From positions 1-64,000 of the forward strand of contig JAKJDF010000008.1 in NCBI GenBank assembly GCA_022706085.1: DNA of 64,000 nucleotides, in the 5' to 3' direction. Source of the stretch: Candidatus Latescibacterota bacterium. GTDB taxonomy: Bacteria; Latescibacterota; MWCZ01. Both the position numbers and the translations under genes were made by a program. Below, in pieces: positions 34,738-46,894 of the stretch; position 1 is the first letter of the stretch, and every line of letters begins with the position of its first letter. The notes under the pieces were generated by a model. The model was not told the DNA's origin, made no database searches, and worked only from the letters and a program-made list of their open reading frames with translations.

Positions 34738-37086
34738 TCACATTATCTGGGAGAGGTCTATCTCCGGCGGTTCGAACTGTTTGAGGATTCTTGTGTCGTG
34801 GAGAACGCGCAGGAAAGGAAGTTCATACCGGAAGGTGCTGAACGAGTGGCTATCCCGCGGGAACAACCGTATCTCCTGAGACAGGCCACCGTCCGGCAAT
34901 TCGGTAAAGAACGTGCCCTGGGAAGCAGAATCGCGGCTCCACGGCCCGAATAACCTCAGAAGTTGAATACCTCGCTTCAGATACACGGGGTTCTTTGTCC
35001 ATTGCCACGCGTATGCCATGGACTCGAGTTCTGTTGCGCTTCCGGAAGGGTAGCGATTCTCCGGCAATTCCTTGTACACCAGGAGCCCGGTGGGAAGGCT
35101 CAGATGCTCCCACTGATCCTCGATAAGCTTCAGAGCGAGATCCTTCCAGAGGTTATCCCCGGAAATATCCCAGAGACGTTTCAGTCCGATGACGGCGATG
35201 TTCGTCATGAAACCTGCGCGGTACGGGAAGCCGTAGGAGACGGACTCCGTCAGGTGGCCCGTGGTACCGCTCACTCGTTCGTGGAGCCCTTTCCCGTGGG
35301 CGAGTGCGCAGGCTCGGTAGCGCTCGTCGCGTGTGAATTCGAAGAGGGCCGTGAGGGCGATCAGGGCCCAGCCCGTAACCCGGGAGGCCATCCAGTCGGA
35401 ATTCAGGTCCGCGCGGTGGGCCTCCGTCCAGCGGAGAAGATGCTCTCCCAGGGCGAGAGCGTGTTCCCTCGGGTGTTCAAGTCCTGTGAGGAGATGGTAG
35501 GTGATCAGTCCTTCCACCCATTCATGGCTCGGATCTACTCCATACCCGGGTGGCCCGATATGGTTTGCGAGATGGATGGATTGGCCGCCCTCGTTGATCG
35601 GGTGCGCTGGATCCGAGTGGATGGTATCCACATCCATCATGTGCCATACGTGGGGTTCCGCGGTCTGCAGCCATACCTTTCTGTCGCCGGTTCTCAGGAA
35701 CTGCAACATTGCCATGTACGGCATGTCGTACTCGTTGTTGACCCAGATCACCTCCTCCACGGCATCCTTACCTTTCAGATGCCTTCCCCTGCCCTGCGCG
35801 CTGTACCCGACTCCGTTCGCGTCGCCATAATGGAGCATTCCGTAGGCGCGCGCCAGACCGCGGAACCCTCGGGCAAAATGCGTTTCAAGCTGCGGGTAGG
35901 CTTCTCCCCGTGCTGCAAAGAAGAAGGGTACGGCGTTGGTTTCCTCGATGTAGTGCGGGTTCACAGTGGCAATCACCGGGCGGAGTACGGGTGCGACCGC
36001 AGGCATCGCGGATTCGTAATCTTTGGCGGGGTGCGAAAACGCCAGGAGCAGCTCGTGTGTTTTCGCCATCCCGCGGCGAAAATTCCACACGCCCGCAGTA
36101 TCCGGCCAGATGTCGTACCGCAACGCGCGGCCGTAATAATGGACGGCTTTCGGGAAGAGGAAATGGCACCACCGGGGTAGTACGGTGATCGTCTTCGTCG
36201 CGTCACCGAGGACGATGAATGGCTCCATCTGAACCTCGGCGCGAAGGGTGTTCAGGTTCCCGGACTGGCGATTGCCGTCGTGCGCCCGGGTTTCGAGTCC
36301 GTCGGTTGCCATGCTTACCCATCCTTCCGGCATAGAGTAGCATGTGCGATCGGTGCCGACGAATGCCCGGCAGGTTGCCGTATCCAGGGACAAAGGCTGG
36401 ATCATCTGGATTTTGCTTACCGGGATGGCCTCAGCGGGCTCCCTGTTCACGATTGTGTAATACCATCGGACGATGGCCTGATTGGCGTACACGACCATCC
36501 TGAGGACGTAATCGAGCGCGGCATTCCCTTCCAGATCGAAATGTTTTCCGCGCATGGCGATGACGGCGCGTTGAATGCCCGGCTCTTCAATCGTGAGCGT
36601 TGCCGGTCCGTTCGAAAGGTCCAGCATACGCCCGTCGGGCTGGGCGATGCGTACAGTTCCCGGGCTTTCGCTGAATGTTATCCCGTGAGCGACTACTTCG
36701 CTCAGCAGTCCACCCTGGGTGGCCGCAAGCCTGCAACGAAGAACGCCCGTATCCACATGCAGTTCTTCGCCCGCCCACTCTATGCGGATGCCTTCCTCCG
36801 GCTCCTTCCCATCATCGTGGTCCCCGACTTCTATGGAGATGTCACGGCATTCCCGTGGCTCGAGCTCCACCGCGAAATCCAGCAACATCCATTTTACGGA
36901 GCCATCCGGCCACATTGCCATGATCCGGCGCTGCGCCGGTATCTCCGAACCGTGCGGACCCAGCAGATGAACCTGCCCGATGGAGGTTACCGTACTTCGC
37001 GGGAACGGCACGCTTACCGTGATCGGCCATTTCTCCCTGTGGTGGTTTGATGGCTCGACGACACGAATTGTCGGATGGGTCGGCAT
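34738..37086 (-). CDS. Exo-rhamnogalacturonan lyase-like protein (PcRGLX/YetA type, PL26-like)
   Basis: A 782-residue protein without a signal peptide. The N-terminal part is beta-rich and has the family-like WPITVSVPFPRSTVTSIGQVHLLGPHGSEIPAQ and MAMWPDGSVKWMLLDFAVEL. The C-terminal 350 residues look like an alpha/alpha toroid (NEYDMPYMAMLQFLRTGDRKVW, HPREHALALGEHLLRWTEAHRADL, VTGWALIALTALFEFTRDERY). This two-part layout fits the PcRGLX/YetA group, whose fungal member removes unsaturated disaccharides from rhamnogalacturonan I. Assignment is from remembered family features and could be wrong at the level of substrate. It lies 26 bases after nadB and 23 bases before the kinase gene. Confidence 0.6.
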   Translation of the reverse strand: MPTHPTIRVVEPSNHHREKWPITVSVPFPRSTVTSIGQVHLLGPHGSEIPAQRRIMAMWPDGSVKWMLLDFAVELEPRECRDISIEVGDHDDGKEPEEGIRIEWAGEELHVDTGVLRCRLAATQGGLLSEVVAHGITFSESPGTVRIAQPDGRMLDLSNGPATLTIEEPGIQRAVIAMRGKHFDLEGNAALDYVLRMVVYANQAIVRWYYTIVNREPAEAIPVSKIQMIQPLSLDTATCRAFVGTDRTCYSMPEGWVSMATDGLETRAHDGNRQSGNLNTLRAEVQMEPFIVLGDATKTITVLPRWCHFLFPKAVHYYGRALRYDIWPDTAGVWNFRRGMAKTHELLLAFSHPAKDYESAMPAVAPVLRPVIATVNPHYIEETNAVPFFFAARGEAYPQLETHFARGFRGLARAYGMLHYGDANGVGYSAQGRGRHLKGKDAVEEVIWVNNEYDMPYMAMLQFLRTGDRKVWLQTAEPHVWHMMDVDTIHSDPAHPINEGGQSIHLANHIGPPGYGVDPSHEWVEGLITYHLLTGLEHPREHALALGEHLLRWTEAHRADLNSDWMASRVTGWALIALTALFEFTRDERYRACALAHGKGLHERVSGTTGHLTESVSYGFPYRAGFMTNIAVIGLKRLWDISGDNLWKDLALKLIEDQWEHLSLPTGLLVYKELPENRYPSGSATELESMAYAWQWTKNPVYLKRGIQLLRLFGPWSRDSASQGTFFTELPDGGLSQEIRLFPRDSHSFSTFRYELPFLRVLHDTRILKQFEPPEIDLSQIM

Positions 37087-37112
37087 ACGTTCAGGCTCCC
37101 CAAGGTTCCGGC

Positions 37113-38810
37113 TCAGAATTCCCCGCGCAAGGGGGTGCTGACTCCCGGGATTTCATGGTACTCCGATATTTTGCCGTTAATGCTGTGCGGAGGGGGCATG
37201 GACTTTCGCCTCCGAATCGGCCGGGCGCGCAACAGCGTATCATGGTGGAATCTTTCGTCCGAAAGTGGATGGTCGGTGTTGAAATGCAACCCCCGACTTT
37301 CCTTCCGCTCCATGGCGCATCGGACAACAAGCGCCGCCACGCACGCCATGTTCCGAAGTTCGATGAGTTCCGCGTTTACTTTCGCCCGCCGGTAGAACTC
37401 TTCAACTTCCTTCCAGATCAGCTCCAGACGGTGATGGGCGCGGCGGAGTCGGACGTCGGAGCGCACGATGCCGACGTAGTCCCACATCAGGTCTCGAATC
37501 TCCTCGATATCATGCCGGAGAAGAATCCACTCTTCCACGTCGAACACGTCACTGTCGTCCCAGGCGGGAATTTCCGGAAGGGGAGTGCGGGCAAGTCCGC
37601 TCTGCCTGATGTCCTGAATTGCTCCGTTGGCCATGACGACCGCCTCGAGGAGGCTGTTCGAGGCAAGGCGATTTGCCCCGTGCAGGCCCGACAGAGCCAC
37701 CTCCCCGCAGGCATACAGGTTCAGGATGTCCGTCCGTGAGGTGATATCAACGACGACACCGCCGCACATGTAGTGTGCGGCAGGGACAACCGGTATGGGC
37801 TGCCGGGTCATGTCGATGCCCAGTGACAGGCACTTATTATAAATGTTCGGGAACCGGGCTTTGACGCTGTCGGGGTCCACGTGCGTAATGTCCAGAAATA
37901 CGCACGGTTTGCCGGTTGTTTTCATTTCCCTGTCGATCGCGCGCGCGACAATATCCCGCGGCGCGAGGCTTTTCATCGGGTGCACGGAGTCCATGAACCG
38001 CTCGCCGCGGTCGTTGATGAGGACCGCTCCGTGTCCCCGAACCGCTTCGCTGATCAGAAAGGAGCGCTCGTGTGGATGGTACAGAGTGGTCGGGTGGAAT
38101 TGCATGAATTCGAGGTTCCCGACTCGCGCTCCCGCGCGGTAGGCCATCGCGATTCCGTCACCGGTTGCAATATCGGGGTTAGTCGTGTGACGCCACGCCT
38201 GTCCGGTGCCTCCCGTTGCCAGAACGGTTCTTCGAGCCAGAAAGCGAGAAACGCGGTTCTCTTCCGCGCTGAACACGTATGCGCCCCAGCACGTTACGTG
38301 ACGCGCGGGGCGCCGTCCTGGCAGATGGTGTTCCGTGATAAGGTCGACGGCGACGTGGTTTTCGAAGATCGTCACGTCGGGGCATTGCTGGATCGCGGCG
38401 AGAAGCGCGCGTTCGATTTCCGCGCCGGTAAGGTCGTGTGCGTGGACTATACGGTTATGGGAATGTCCCCCTTCTCTTCCCAGCGCGAGCGTACCCTGTG
38501 AAGTCAGGGTGAACTGAACTCCCCAGTCAACAAGCTGACGCACGATGCGGGGTCCTTCACGCACGATGTGGGCAACGACGTCCTCGTGGCATAAGCCCGC
38601 TCCCGCGACGAGGGTGTCGTTAACGTGCAACGCGAAATCGTCTACCTGATCCAGCACCGCGGCGATACCACCCTGGGCACGGTTTGTGTTTGTATCGTCT
38701 TTTTTTCGCTTCGTTACGACGGCGACAGACCCGAGCTGCGCAGCCTGAAGTGCGAAGGAAAGGCCCGCGATTCCGGTTCCGATGACCAGAAAGTCGGTCT
38801 GAACATCCAT
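37113..38810 (-). CDS. nadB: L-aspartate oxidase
   Basis: A 565-residue flavoprotein that oxidises L-aspartate to iminoaspartate, the first step of de novo NAD synthesis. The FAD site is VIGTGIAGLSFALQAAQLG; TKRKKDDTNTNRAQGGIAAVLD is the NadB/SdhA-type segment, FMQFHPTTLYHPHERSFLISEAVRGHGAVL contains the catalytic region, and CGEVALSGLHGANRLASNSLLEAVV is the C-terminal FAD motif. The usual end ESRGLHFNTDHP is followed by about 45 extra residues. The frame is open further upstream, but the ATG at 38810 fits the family. nadA and nadC are not in the window. Confidence 0.93.
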   Translation of the reverse strand: MDVQTDFLVIGTGIAGLSFALQAAQLGSVAVVTKRKKDDTNTNRAQGGIAAVLDQVDDFALHVNDTLVAGAGLCHEDVVAHIVREGPRIVRQLVDWGVQFTLTSQGTLALGREGGHSHNRIVHAHDLTGAEIERALLAAIQQCPDVTIFENHVAVDLITEHHLPGRRPARHVTCWGAYVFSAEENRVSRFLARRTVLATGGTGQAWRHTTNPDIATGDGIAMAYRAGARVGNLEFMQFHPTTLYHPHERSFLISEAVRGHGAVLINDRGERFMDSVHPMKSLAPRDIVARAIDREMKTTGKPCVFLDITHVDPDSVKARFPNIYNKCLSLGIDMTRQPIPVVPAAHYMCGGVVVDITSRTDILNLYACGEVALSGLHGANRLASNSLLEAVVMANGAIQDIRQSGLARTPLPEIPAWDDSDVFDVEEWILLRHDIEEIRDLMWDYVGIVRSDVRLRRAHHRLELIWKEVEEFYRRAKVNAELIELRNMACVAALVVRCAMERKESRGLHFNTDHPLSDERFHHDTLLRARPIRRRKSMPPPHSINGKISEYHEIPGVSTPLRGEF

Positions 38811-39429
38811 GTGGCTTCTCGTTGGTTCGCGCCGCGAGGACTCGAGGCGCGCGTACGACGTGCGGCAGGAGTTAACGTTAATGTACCGGAGGGGGGAAAA
38901 CAGGGACAAGGCGAAGGCGGGTGACCGGTACGAAAGGGGAATGGAGAAGGGTATCTGGTGCGTGCCGATAGAGTTCAAGCTTTATTTTATGACCGACCCT
39001 GCAGAAAGTTCCTGTCCTGTTTTGAGCATGCCTGGCGGAGCGGCAGTCTATTAAGATGTTGAGGACAATAATGTTATGAACACCAAACCTCGCAACAGCA
39101 ATGGCCGTGCCATAATCCCCAAACAAAAAAATTCCCTGCGGACGCCGGTGAAGTGCCCCTAAGACGTGATGGATTTTACTATATTCATTATCGGTAATCC
39201 CGAGGGCAGTTCCAGGTGCATTCGCGCACGAGGGGAAATGTGGCGTGAAGGCGCTTTGCCCGCGGAAGTTCGATGTGTAGTCAAGTGCTGGTCAGGTGGT
39301 GAGAGCTATACCCGTGAGGGGTGTCGTGCCGGCTCCTTGCGGCTAGCCGTATCCTGTCGCTGACGCACAGGCCACCACAGCATTACAGCGGCACAACAGT
39401 CCCGATATTTTCGGGAGGAGGTTGTATCA
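38811..39429. other. 619-base gene-free region between divergent genes
   Basis: This stretch lies between nadB (minus) and a lipoprotein gene (plus) and must hold promoters for both. Open frames in it (for example 39166-39363) have no good start sites or recognisable sequence. Several short inverted repeats are visible: CGGCT..AGCCG near 39331-39351, CCTGT..ACAGG near 39353-39371, and TCCCGA..TCGGGA at 39400-39416. The middle part (39050-39200) is AT-rich compared with the surroundings. A structured 5' leader for the lipoprotein gene or a small RNA is possible. Confidence 0.5.
39400..39416 (+). promoter_or_regulatory. Small hairpin next to the lipoprotein ribosome binding site
   Basis: TCCCGA, loop TATTT, TCGGGA forms a six-base stem. 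Its 3' arm touches the ribosome binding site GGGAGGAGG (39413-39421), so folding could limit access of the ribosome to the gene at 39430. Functional meaning is inference. Confidence 0.3.
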
Positions 39430-39978
39430 ATGGTTCGTCGCACTGCATTGCTCTTTGGCGTCGGCATCATGGCCGCCGGAATGATTCTTGCCGGTTGCAG
39501 CAAGCCGCCCACAGAGGAGATCACCGCTGCTCAGGCTGTTATCGATTCAGTGAAGGCGTTGCCGGAAGTGACCGCGTACGCTGCAGATCAGATCGCTGCA
39601 GTGGAAGCGACGATGGCTGACGTTCAGGCGAAGGTTGCCGAGAAGAAGTACGATGAAGCGCGTCAGGCGCTCCAGGGCCTGGCAGACCAGGCTCGTGCGA
39701 TCGTCGCGACTGCCGCCGCGAACAAGGAAGCCATGAAGGGCACGTCGGAGCAGGCAATCGCTGATGCGAACACGGCTTTGGCTGCTGCGGATCAGCAGAT
39801 CATCAAGCTGAAGAGGAATGCAACCGCCGAGATGAAGCAGAAGGTTGCCGATGGCAAAGCCGCTGCGGCTGCCGCTGCTGAAGCGTTTGCTGCTGGTGAC
39901 TACGCCACCGCCGCTGCGAAAGCCGCCGAGGCGAAGGCTGCTGCGGACGCAATCGTCAATCCGCCGGCTGCTCAGTAA
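39430..39978 (+). CDS. Alanine-rich helical lipoprotein
   Basis: A 182-residue lipoprotein with lipobox LAGC (C23). After it comes a long, mostly helical chain made largely of Ala, Lys, Glu and Asp, with runs such as KAAAAAAAEAFAAGDYATAAAKAAEAK in the last third; heptad-like spacing suggests a coiled coil. This is reminiscent of outer-membrane lipoproteins of the Lpp type or of DUF4398-like proteins, but I recognise no defined family. A strong GGGAGGAGG site stands before the ATG. It is followed by a terminator and thus seems to be a single-gene unit with a long leader. Confidence 0.75.
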   Translation: MVRRTALLFGVGIMAAGMILAGCSKPPTEEITAAQAVIDSVKALPEVTAYAADQIAAVEATMADVQAKVAEKKYDEARQALQGLADQARAIVATAAANKEAMKGTSEQAIADANTALAAADQQIIKLKRNATAEMKQKVADGKAAAAAAAEAFAAGDYATAAAKAAEAKAAADAIVNPPAAQ

Positions 39979-40002
39979 TCCAAATTACGAACAGACGTTA
40001 CG

Positions 40003-40036
40003 CGAGGTCGCGCATCAGTGTGCGCGACCTCGTTTC
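40003..40036 (+). terminator. Intrinsic terminator after the lipoprotein gene
   Basis: A perfect 12-base stem: CGAGGTCGCGCA (40003-40014), loop TCAGTG, TGCGCGACCTCG (40021-40032), followed by TTTCG. It ends the lipoprotein transcript only 15-20 bases before the permease start, so the permease is either read by leakage or from a promoter inside this area. Confidence 0.75.
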
Positions 40037-40050
40037 GTGTACGGTGATTC

Positions 40051-41742
40051 ATGCGGCGAAGATCCTCGTGGTCCCCGACTCTGGTCGTCGCGACGGGCGC
40101 GGTCGGGTTTGTCCTGTCCGGGTACGTTCTGTACCCGTCTCTCGCAGTTCTGTGGCAGAGCCTGGGCGCGGCCGAGGGGTGGACGCTTTCGCATTACGGC
40201 AGGTTCTTTTCGTTCGCCTCTCCCGCGAACCTCGTCGCCACGCAGAACAGCATATTCGTTTCCTGCCTATCCGTCGTTCTGGCAGCGCTTATTGGCGTGC
40301 CAATGGCCTTTCTGCTGAGCACGTTTGAGTTCCGGGGCAGAAAGGCCTGCAGCGCACTCGTCTCAATGCCGATCGTTTTGCCTCCACTTGTGGGAGTACT
40401 TGCCTTCGTCTTTTTGCTGGGCGAGAGCGGGTTGGTCCCGCGCGGGCTTTCGAATCTGACGGGGGCCAACTCCGCATCGTGGGCGCTGAACGGAATCGCC
40501 GGGGTGGTCGCAGTCCACGGGTACAGCTTCTCAGTCTTCTTCTTCACGTTTGTCAGTTCCGCGCTGGAGAACCGTGATACCAGCCTCGTAGAGGCGGCAG
40601 CCAGTCTTGGCGCGGGAAAGTGGCTCCGGCTCCGTCGTGTGACGCTGCCCCTTCTGACGCCCGCGCTGGTCGGCGCCGCGATCATTGTGTTCATGACAAG
40701 CATGGCGTCATTCAGCGCTCCGTTGTTGTTTGCCGGTGAACTCCGCGTGTTGAGTATCCAGCTCTATTCCACCCGCCTTTCGGGTGATCTCAGGCTTGCC
40801 GCGGTCCAGTCTGTCGTACTTTCCGGGGTATCGCTTGCATTTCTCTTTGCTCTGCGGCACTGGAACAACCGGCGTCGCGTGACCATGGCGACCAAAGGAA
40901 TTCGAGCCAGGCGGAGAAGGCTGCCGAAAGGCGTGACCGGCTGGTTGATCCCGGGCGCTGCGTTCGCGATTTCGGCAATCATGGTTCTGCCTCATCTGAC
41001 GTTAGTACTGCTGTCTTTCGTGAAACAGGGAACGTGGACTTTTCGGTCCGACGCGTGGTTCCCCGAGGAATTCACGGTCGAGAATTATCGGATGGCGCTG
41101 TCTTTGGCGCGTCCGCTTGCGAACAGTATTCAAATGGCGTTCTTCGCAACACTCGGCAACGTGGTGGTCGGTGTGTTCACGGGGTGGTTGCTGGCAGTGA
41201 AGCGGATCCGTTTCGGGAACGCGGTGGATGCGCTGGTCATGCTGCCGTGGGCGCTTCCGGGGACAGTGGTAGCCGTTAACCTTCTTACCGCGTTCAATAC
41301 CGGAAACGTCTTCAGTTTCGGGCAGGCGCTTGCGGGTTCGGTCTGGTTACTTCCCCTCGCGTATTTCGTTCGAAACCTCCCCGTGGTTGCCCGTTCCGCA
41401 CAGAGTGCGTTCGCTCAGATAGACCCCTCGCTGGAGGAAGCCGCGCGAAGCCTCGGCGCCGACTGGTGGTTGCGTTTCCGCCGTGTCACGCTTCCCCTCA
41501 TTGCGCCGGGTGTTCTAGGGGGAGCGATGCTTGCGTTCGTAACTGCCCTCGGGGAATTCGTTGCGTCGGTGTTACTCTGGGTTCCTTCGAATCAGCCGAT
41601 ATCCATGGCGATTTTCGGCGAATACCGCGAGTACCGACTGGAAGTCGCGGCGGCGTACGGGGTGTTGCTCGTGGCGTTCATCGGGCTGGTGTTTTTCTTC
41701 TCCCGGGTTGCGTTCGGGTCGAGGGTGGCGTCAGAGGTGTGA
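40051..41742 (+). CDS. Two-module ABC transporter permease, FbpB/ThiP-like
   Basis: A 563-residue inner-membrane protein with about twelve hydrophobic segments in two homologous halves. Each half has the cytoplasmic EAA loop that docks to the ATPase: EAAASLGAGKWLRLRRVTLPLLTP and EEAARSLGADWWLRFRRVTLPLIAPG. Such duplicated permeases belong to the iron(III)/thiamine/2-aminoethylphosphonate importer group. No ATPase or binding protein gene is near: the neighbour upstream is the lipoprotein gene behind a terminator, the one downstream a glycosidase-like gene. Substrate cannot be assigned. Confidence 0.85.
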   Translation: MRRRSSWSPTLVVATGAVGFVLSGYVLYPSLAVLWQSLGAAEGWTLSHYGRFFSFASPANLVATQNSIFVSCLSVVLAALIGVPMAFLLSTFEFRGRKACSALVSMPIVLPPLVGVLAFVFLLGESGLVPRGLSNLTGANSASWALNGIAGVVAVHGYSFSVFFFTFVSSALENRDTSLVEAAASLGAGKWLRLRRVTLPLLTPALVGAAIIVFMTSMASFSAPLLFAGELRVLSIQLYSTRLSGDLRLAAVQSVVLSGVSLAFLFALRHWNNRRRVTMATKGIRARRRRLPKGVTGWLIPGAAFAISAIMVLPHLTLVLLSFVKQGTWTFRSDAWFPEEFTVENYRMALSLARPLANSIQMAFFATLGNVVVGVFTGWLLAVKRIRFGNAVDALVMLPWALPGTVVAVNLLTAFNTGNVFSFGQALAGSVWLLPLAYFVRNLPVVARSAQSAFAQIDPSLEEAARSLGADWWLRFRRVTLPLIAPGVLGGAMLAFVTALGEFVASVLLWVPSNQPISMAIFGEYREYRLEVAAAYGVLLVAFIGLVFFFSRVAFGSRVASEV

Positions 41743-41770
41743 GCCGCGGCGGGGAGTCAACTAGACATAA

Positions 41771-41799
41771 TTGACATTATCACGCGTGCTCCTTCGATT
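41771..41799 (+). promoter_or_regulatory. Possible sigma-70-type promoter
   Basis: TTGACA (41771-41776), a perfect -35 consensus, is followed after 17 bases by TCGATT (41794-41799), a weak -10. It lies about 80 bases before the DUF4838 gene in a stretch that is AT-richer than its surroundings. It may drive the unit from this gene through ligA. Confidence 0.35.
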
Positions 41800-41876
41800 G
41801 CGGTTGTCCCCGGATGTCCCTCAAGTGATCTTTGTGGAGGTTCTCAACCGGCTGGTGGGCAAAGTGAGGTGACGTG

Positions 41877-43907
41877 ATGTATGCGCGAACCATGGTGGCA
41901 TGTCTGCTGGTTCACTGCGGGGTATGCGCAGCATCCGACAGTTTCGTCATTGCTCGGAACGGGCACGCCATTGCGAAAATCGTGACCGCGCCGGAAATCG
42001 ATCGTCCGTTCGACAAGGGGGTGAACAATCAGGCGGTCCGGGACCTGATACGCGTGATCGGAGTGATGTCTGGCGCCTCATTGCCTGCCGTTCAGGACAC
42101 GCTGGCCTTCAATGACGGTCCGCAGATTCATGTCGGGCAGACGGAGTTCGTAAAACGAGCGGGTCTCATTGAACCGGGGCTGCCACCGAACGCGTATCGC
42201 GTTGTGCTGACGTCTGAGGAAGGGCAGGCACGGTTGGTGCTTGCGGGGCCGACTGCGCTCGGCACGTCAAACGCCGTGTACGATCTGCTTACCAGTGAGT
42301 TGCGTGTAATCTGGGGCATGGAGAATCAGCTTTTTGAGGACATCCCGCGGCGCCAGACGGTCGAAGTGGGTCCTGTTGACCGGACCGTTCGGCCCGCTTT
42401 CCCCTTTTTCTTTCTGAGTGGCCCTGCTGCGCCGTGGCAGGCGCGGCACCGGCTTTCCCCGGGTGGTCTGGAGTTTCCGTACATGCGGCACGGCCACAAC
42501 GTCTACCACTATTTTCCAGTGAGCCGGTACCGAAATCACCCGGAATATTACCCCCTGATTGACGGACAGCGCAAGCTGCCGGGACGAGATGGTGATGGAC
42601 GCGCCCACGTCTGCTATACCCACCCAGAAGTGGTCTCCATCATGATACAGGAGGTTCGGTCGTACTTCGACGCAAATCCTCAGGTGCCTGGTTTCAGCCT
42701 TTGTGCCGCTGACGACGACGGGATGTGCTCGTGTGACAATTGCTCGCGTCTGGACAACGGTGCGCCTCCGTTTCGCGGCAGGAAAAAAATCTATTCAGAC
42801 AGCTATTTCGCCTTTGTGGACACTGTGGCGAAAGCGGTGCTTCAGAGCCACCCTGACCGGTACCTGAGCGCGTACGCGTACGATGTGACGGAGCCGCCGC
42901 CCCGGCACATCAGGCGACTGCCACCGAACGTTGTTGTGTATCTGACACAGGATGCCACGCAATACTTCGACGAGACGTACCGGGAGGAAGACGAACGCAT
43001 GCTTGAGGCATGGAAGGCCATAGCGGAGCATGTCTGCCTTTACGAATACACGAATCTTGGCTGGTTTCTTCCGCGGAATTTCGCGAGCCTCGCTGTGGAG
43101 AGGATTCGTTACCTGAACCAGATCGGAATAGATGGGTACTATTCGGAAGCGCATCCGCATCCGGCACAGATGGCACCGGTGATGTACCTCACGGCGAAGC
43201 TCGCGTGGAACCCGGCGCTGAACGCGGATAGTGTTCTGGACGAGTGGTACGAAAGAATGTTTCGCGACGCGGCGCCGCACATGAAGGAGTTCTACACTAC
43301 GCTTGACAGTGCGTGGATGCACGCGGACAGACGCGGAGCATGGTTTGCGGGTCTCAATCGTATGTGGGAGGAATTTGCCGCGTACCCTCCCCAACACCGG
43401 GAAGCGGCGTGGCGTTACCTGGATGCGGCAATGCGCTCGGCGGGGGATGAGACGACCCGCATGAGGGTGCAGTATGTTCGCGAGGGGCACGAACCAGCAT
43501 ACCGTGTATCCCGGGCGTTTGAATGGGCGCATTCATTGAACACGCAAAGTACTGAGGATGAGATTGTCCGTGTGCTTTCCGAGTTCGAAGCATTCATGGA
43601 GACGTTTTTCCGGAACGTCGAGTCCAATCCCGATTATTCGGACATATCCTACCGCGGCGCACGGTTTCACGAACGCACGAAATGGATAAAGCTGGACATA
43701 CTGCGGTGCATCGACAGAGCGTTGGAGGATCGCCCCCAGATGCGCGCACGGCTTCTCGCGACGAATGCGACGTTCAGCGAGATGGACGACACCGCGAGGA
43801 ACCGTCGAACCCGCGGTTACCGCCGGTGGACAAACCGCGACATGGAGACGCGAGGCGTTTATCCGTCCTATATCGCGGACCAACCGCCGTATCTTCCGTC
43901 GGAGTGA
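41877..43907 (+). CDS. DUF4838-type secreted glycosidase-like protein
   Basis: A 676-residue protein with an N-terminal signal peptide (TMVACLLVHCGVCA, cleavage near residue 20). Residues about 20-130 resemble the alpha-glucuronidase/GH20-type N-terminal beta domain (NNQAVRDLIRVIGVMSGASLP, YRVVLTSEEGQARLVLAGPTALGTSNAVYDLL). The middle part is a TIM-barrel-like DUF4838 domain with GFSLCAADDDGMCSCDNCSRLDNG, the acidic pair being a good active-site candidate, and RYLSAYAYDVTEPPP. DUF4838 proteins are common in polysaccharide loci of Planctomycetes, Lentisphaerae and FCB bacteria; activity is not proven for this sequence. A GTG three bases upstream is an alternative start. Confidence 0.7.
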   Translation: MYARTMVACLLVHCGVCAASDSFVIARNGHAIAKIVTAPEIDRPFDKGVNNQAVRDLIRVIGVMSGASLPAVQDTLAFNDGPQIHVGQTEFVKRAGLIEPGLPPNAYRVVLTSEEGQARLVLAGPTALGTSNAVYDLLTSELRVIWGMENQLFEDIPRRQTVEVGPVDRTVRPAFPFFFLSGPAAPWQARHRLSPGGLEFPYMRHGHNVYHYFPVSRYRNHPEYYPLIDGQRKLPGRDGDGRAHVCYTHPEVVSIMIQEVRSYFDANPQVPGFSLCAADDDGMCSCDNCSRLDNGAPPFRGRKKIYSDSYFAFVDTVAKAVLQSHPDRYLSAYAYDVTEPPPRHIRRLPPNVVVYLTQDATQYFDETYREEDERMLEAWKAIAEHVCLYEYTNLGWFLPRNFASLAVERIRYLNQIGIDGYYSEAHPHPAQMAPVMYLTAKLAWNPALNADSVLDEWYERMFRDAAPHMKEFYTTLDSAWMHADRRGAWFAGLNRMWEEFAAYPPQHREAAWRYLDAAMRSAGDETTRMRVQYVREGHEPAYRVSRAFEWAHSLNTQSTEDEIVRVLSEFEAFMETFFRNVESNPDYSDISYRGARFHERTKWIKLDILRCIDRALEDRPQMRARLLATNATFSEMDDTARNRRTRGYRRWTNRDMETRGVYPSYIADQPPYLPSE

Positions 43908-43926
43908 CCCCGAATTGGAGGCAGAT

Positions 43927-46699
<2,773 letters not shown>

Positions 46700-46894
46700 C
46701 CGCGTTTCTGTCGACACCCGACCGTCCGCAGCGTTCTCTGTTCGAACGCGCGCGGGGCCTTGGTTGACCCATTCTGGAATGCACTTCATCTTTCATACAT
46801 GGAAATCACCTGACGGCCGTGCGGCACCGGCGGGTGGATGCATTTCCCTGAGCAGTAATCTGGTTCCTTGCCCCTGCCGCGGGAGGATTTCGCA

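Noticed and set aside
34963-36180. A 405-codon open frame on the plus strand inside the lyase-like gene
   Set aside because: It is antisense to a gene with recognisable protein motifs and shows only the mirrored codon pattern of a GC-rich gene.
39166-39363. A possible 65-codon gene in the long gap
   Set aside because: No ribosome binding site and no recognisable sequence.
39361-39420. A GACGCACAGG stretch similar to part of the c-di-GMP (GEMM-I) riboswitch core before the lipoprotein gene
   Set aside because: The rest of the aptamer, including the tetraloop-receptor helices and the second conserved arm, is not found.
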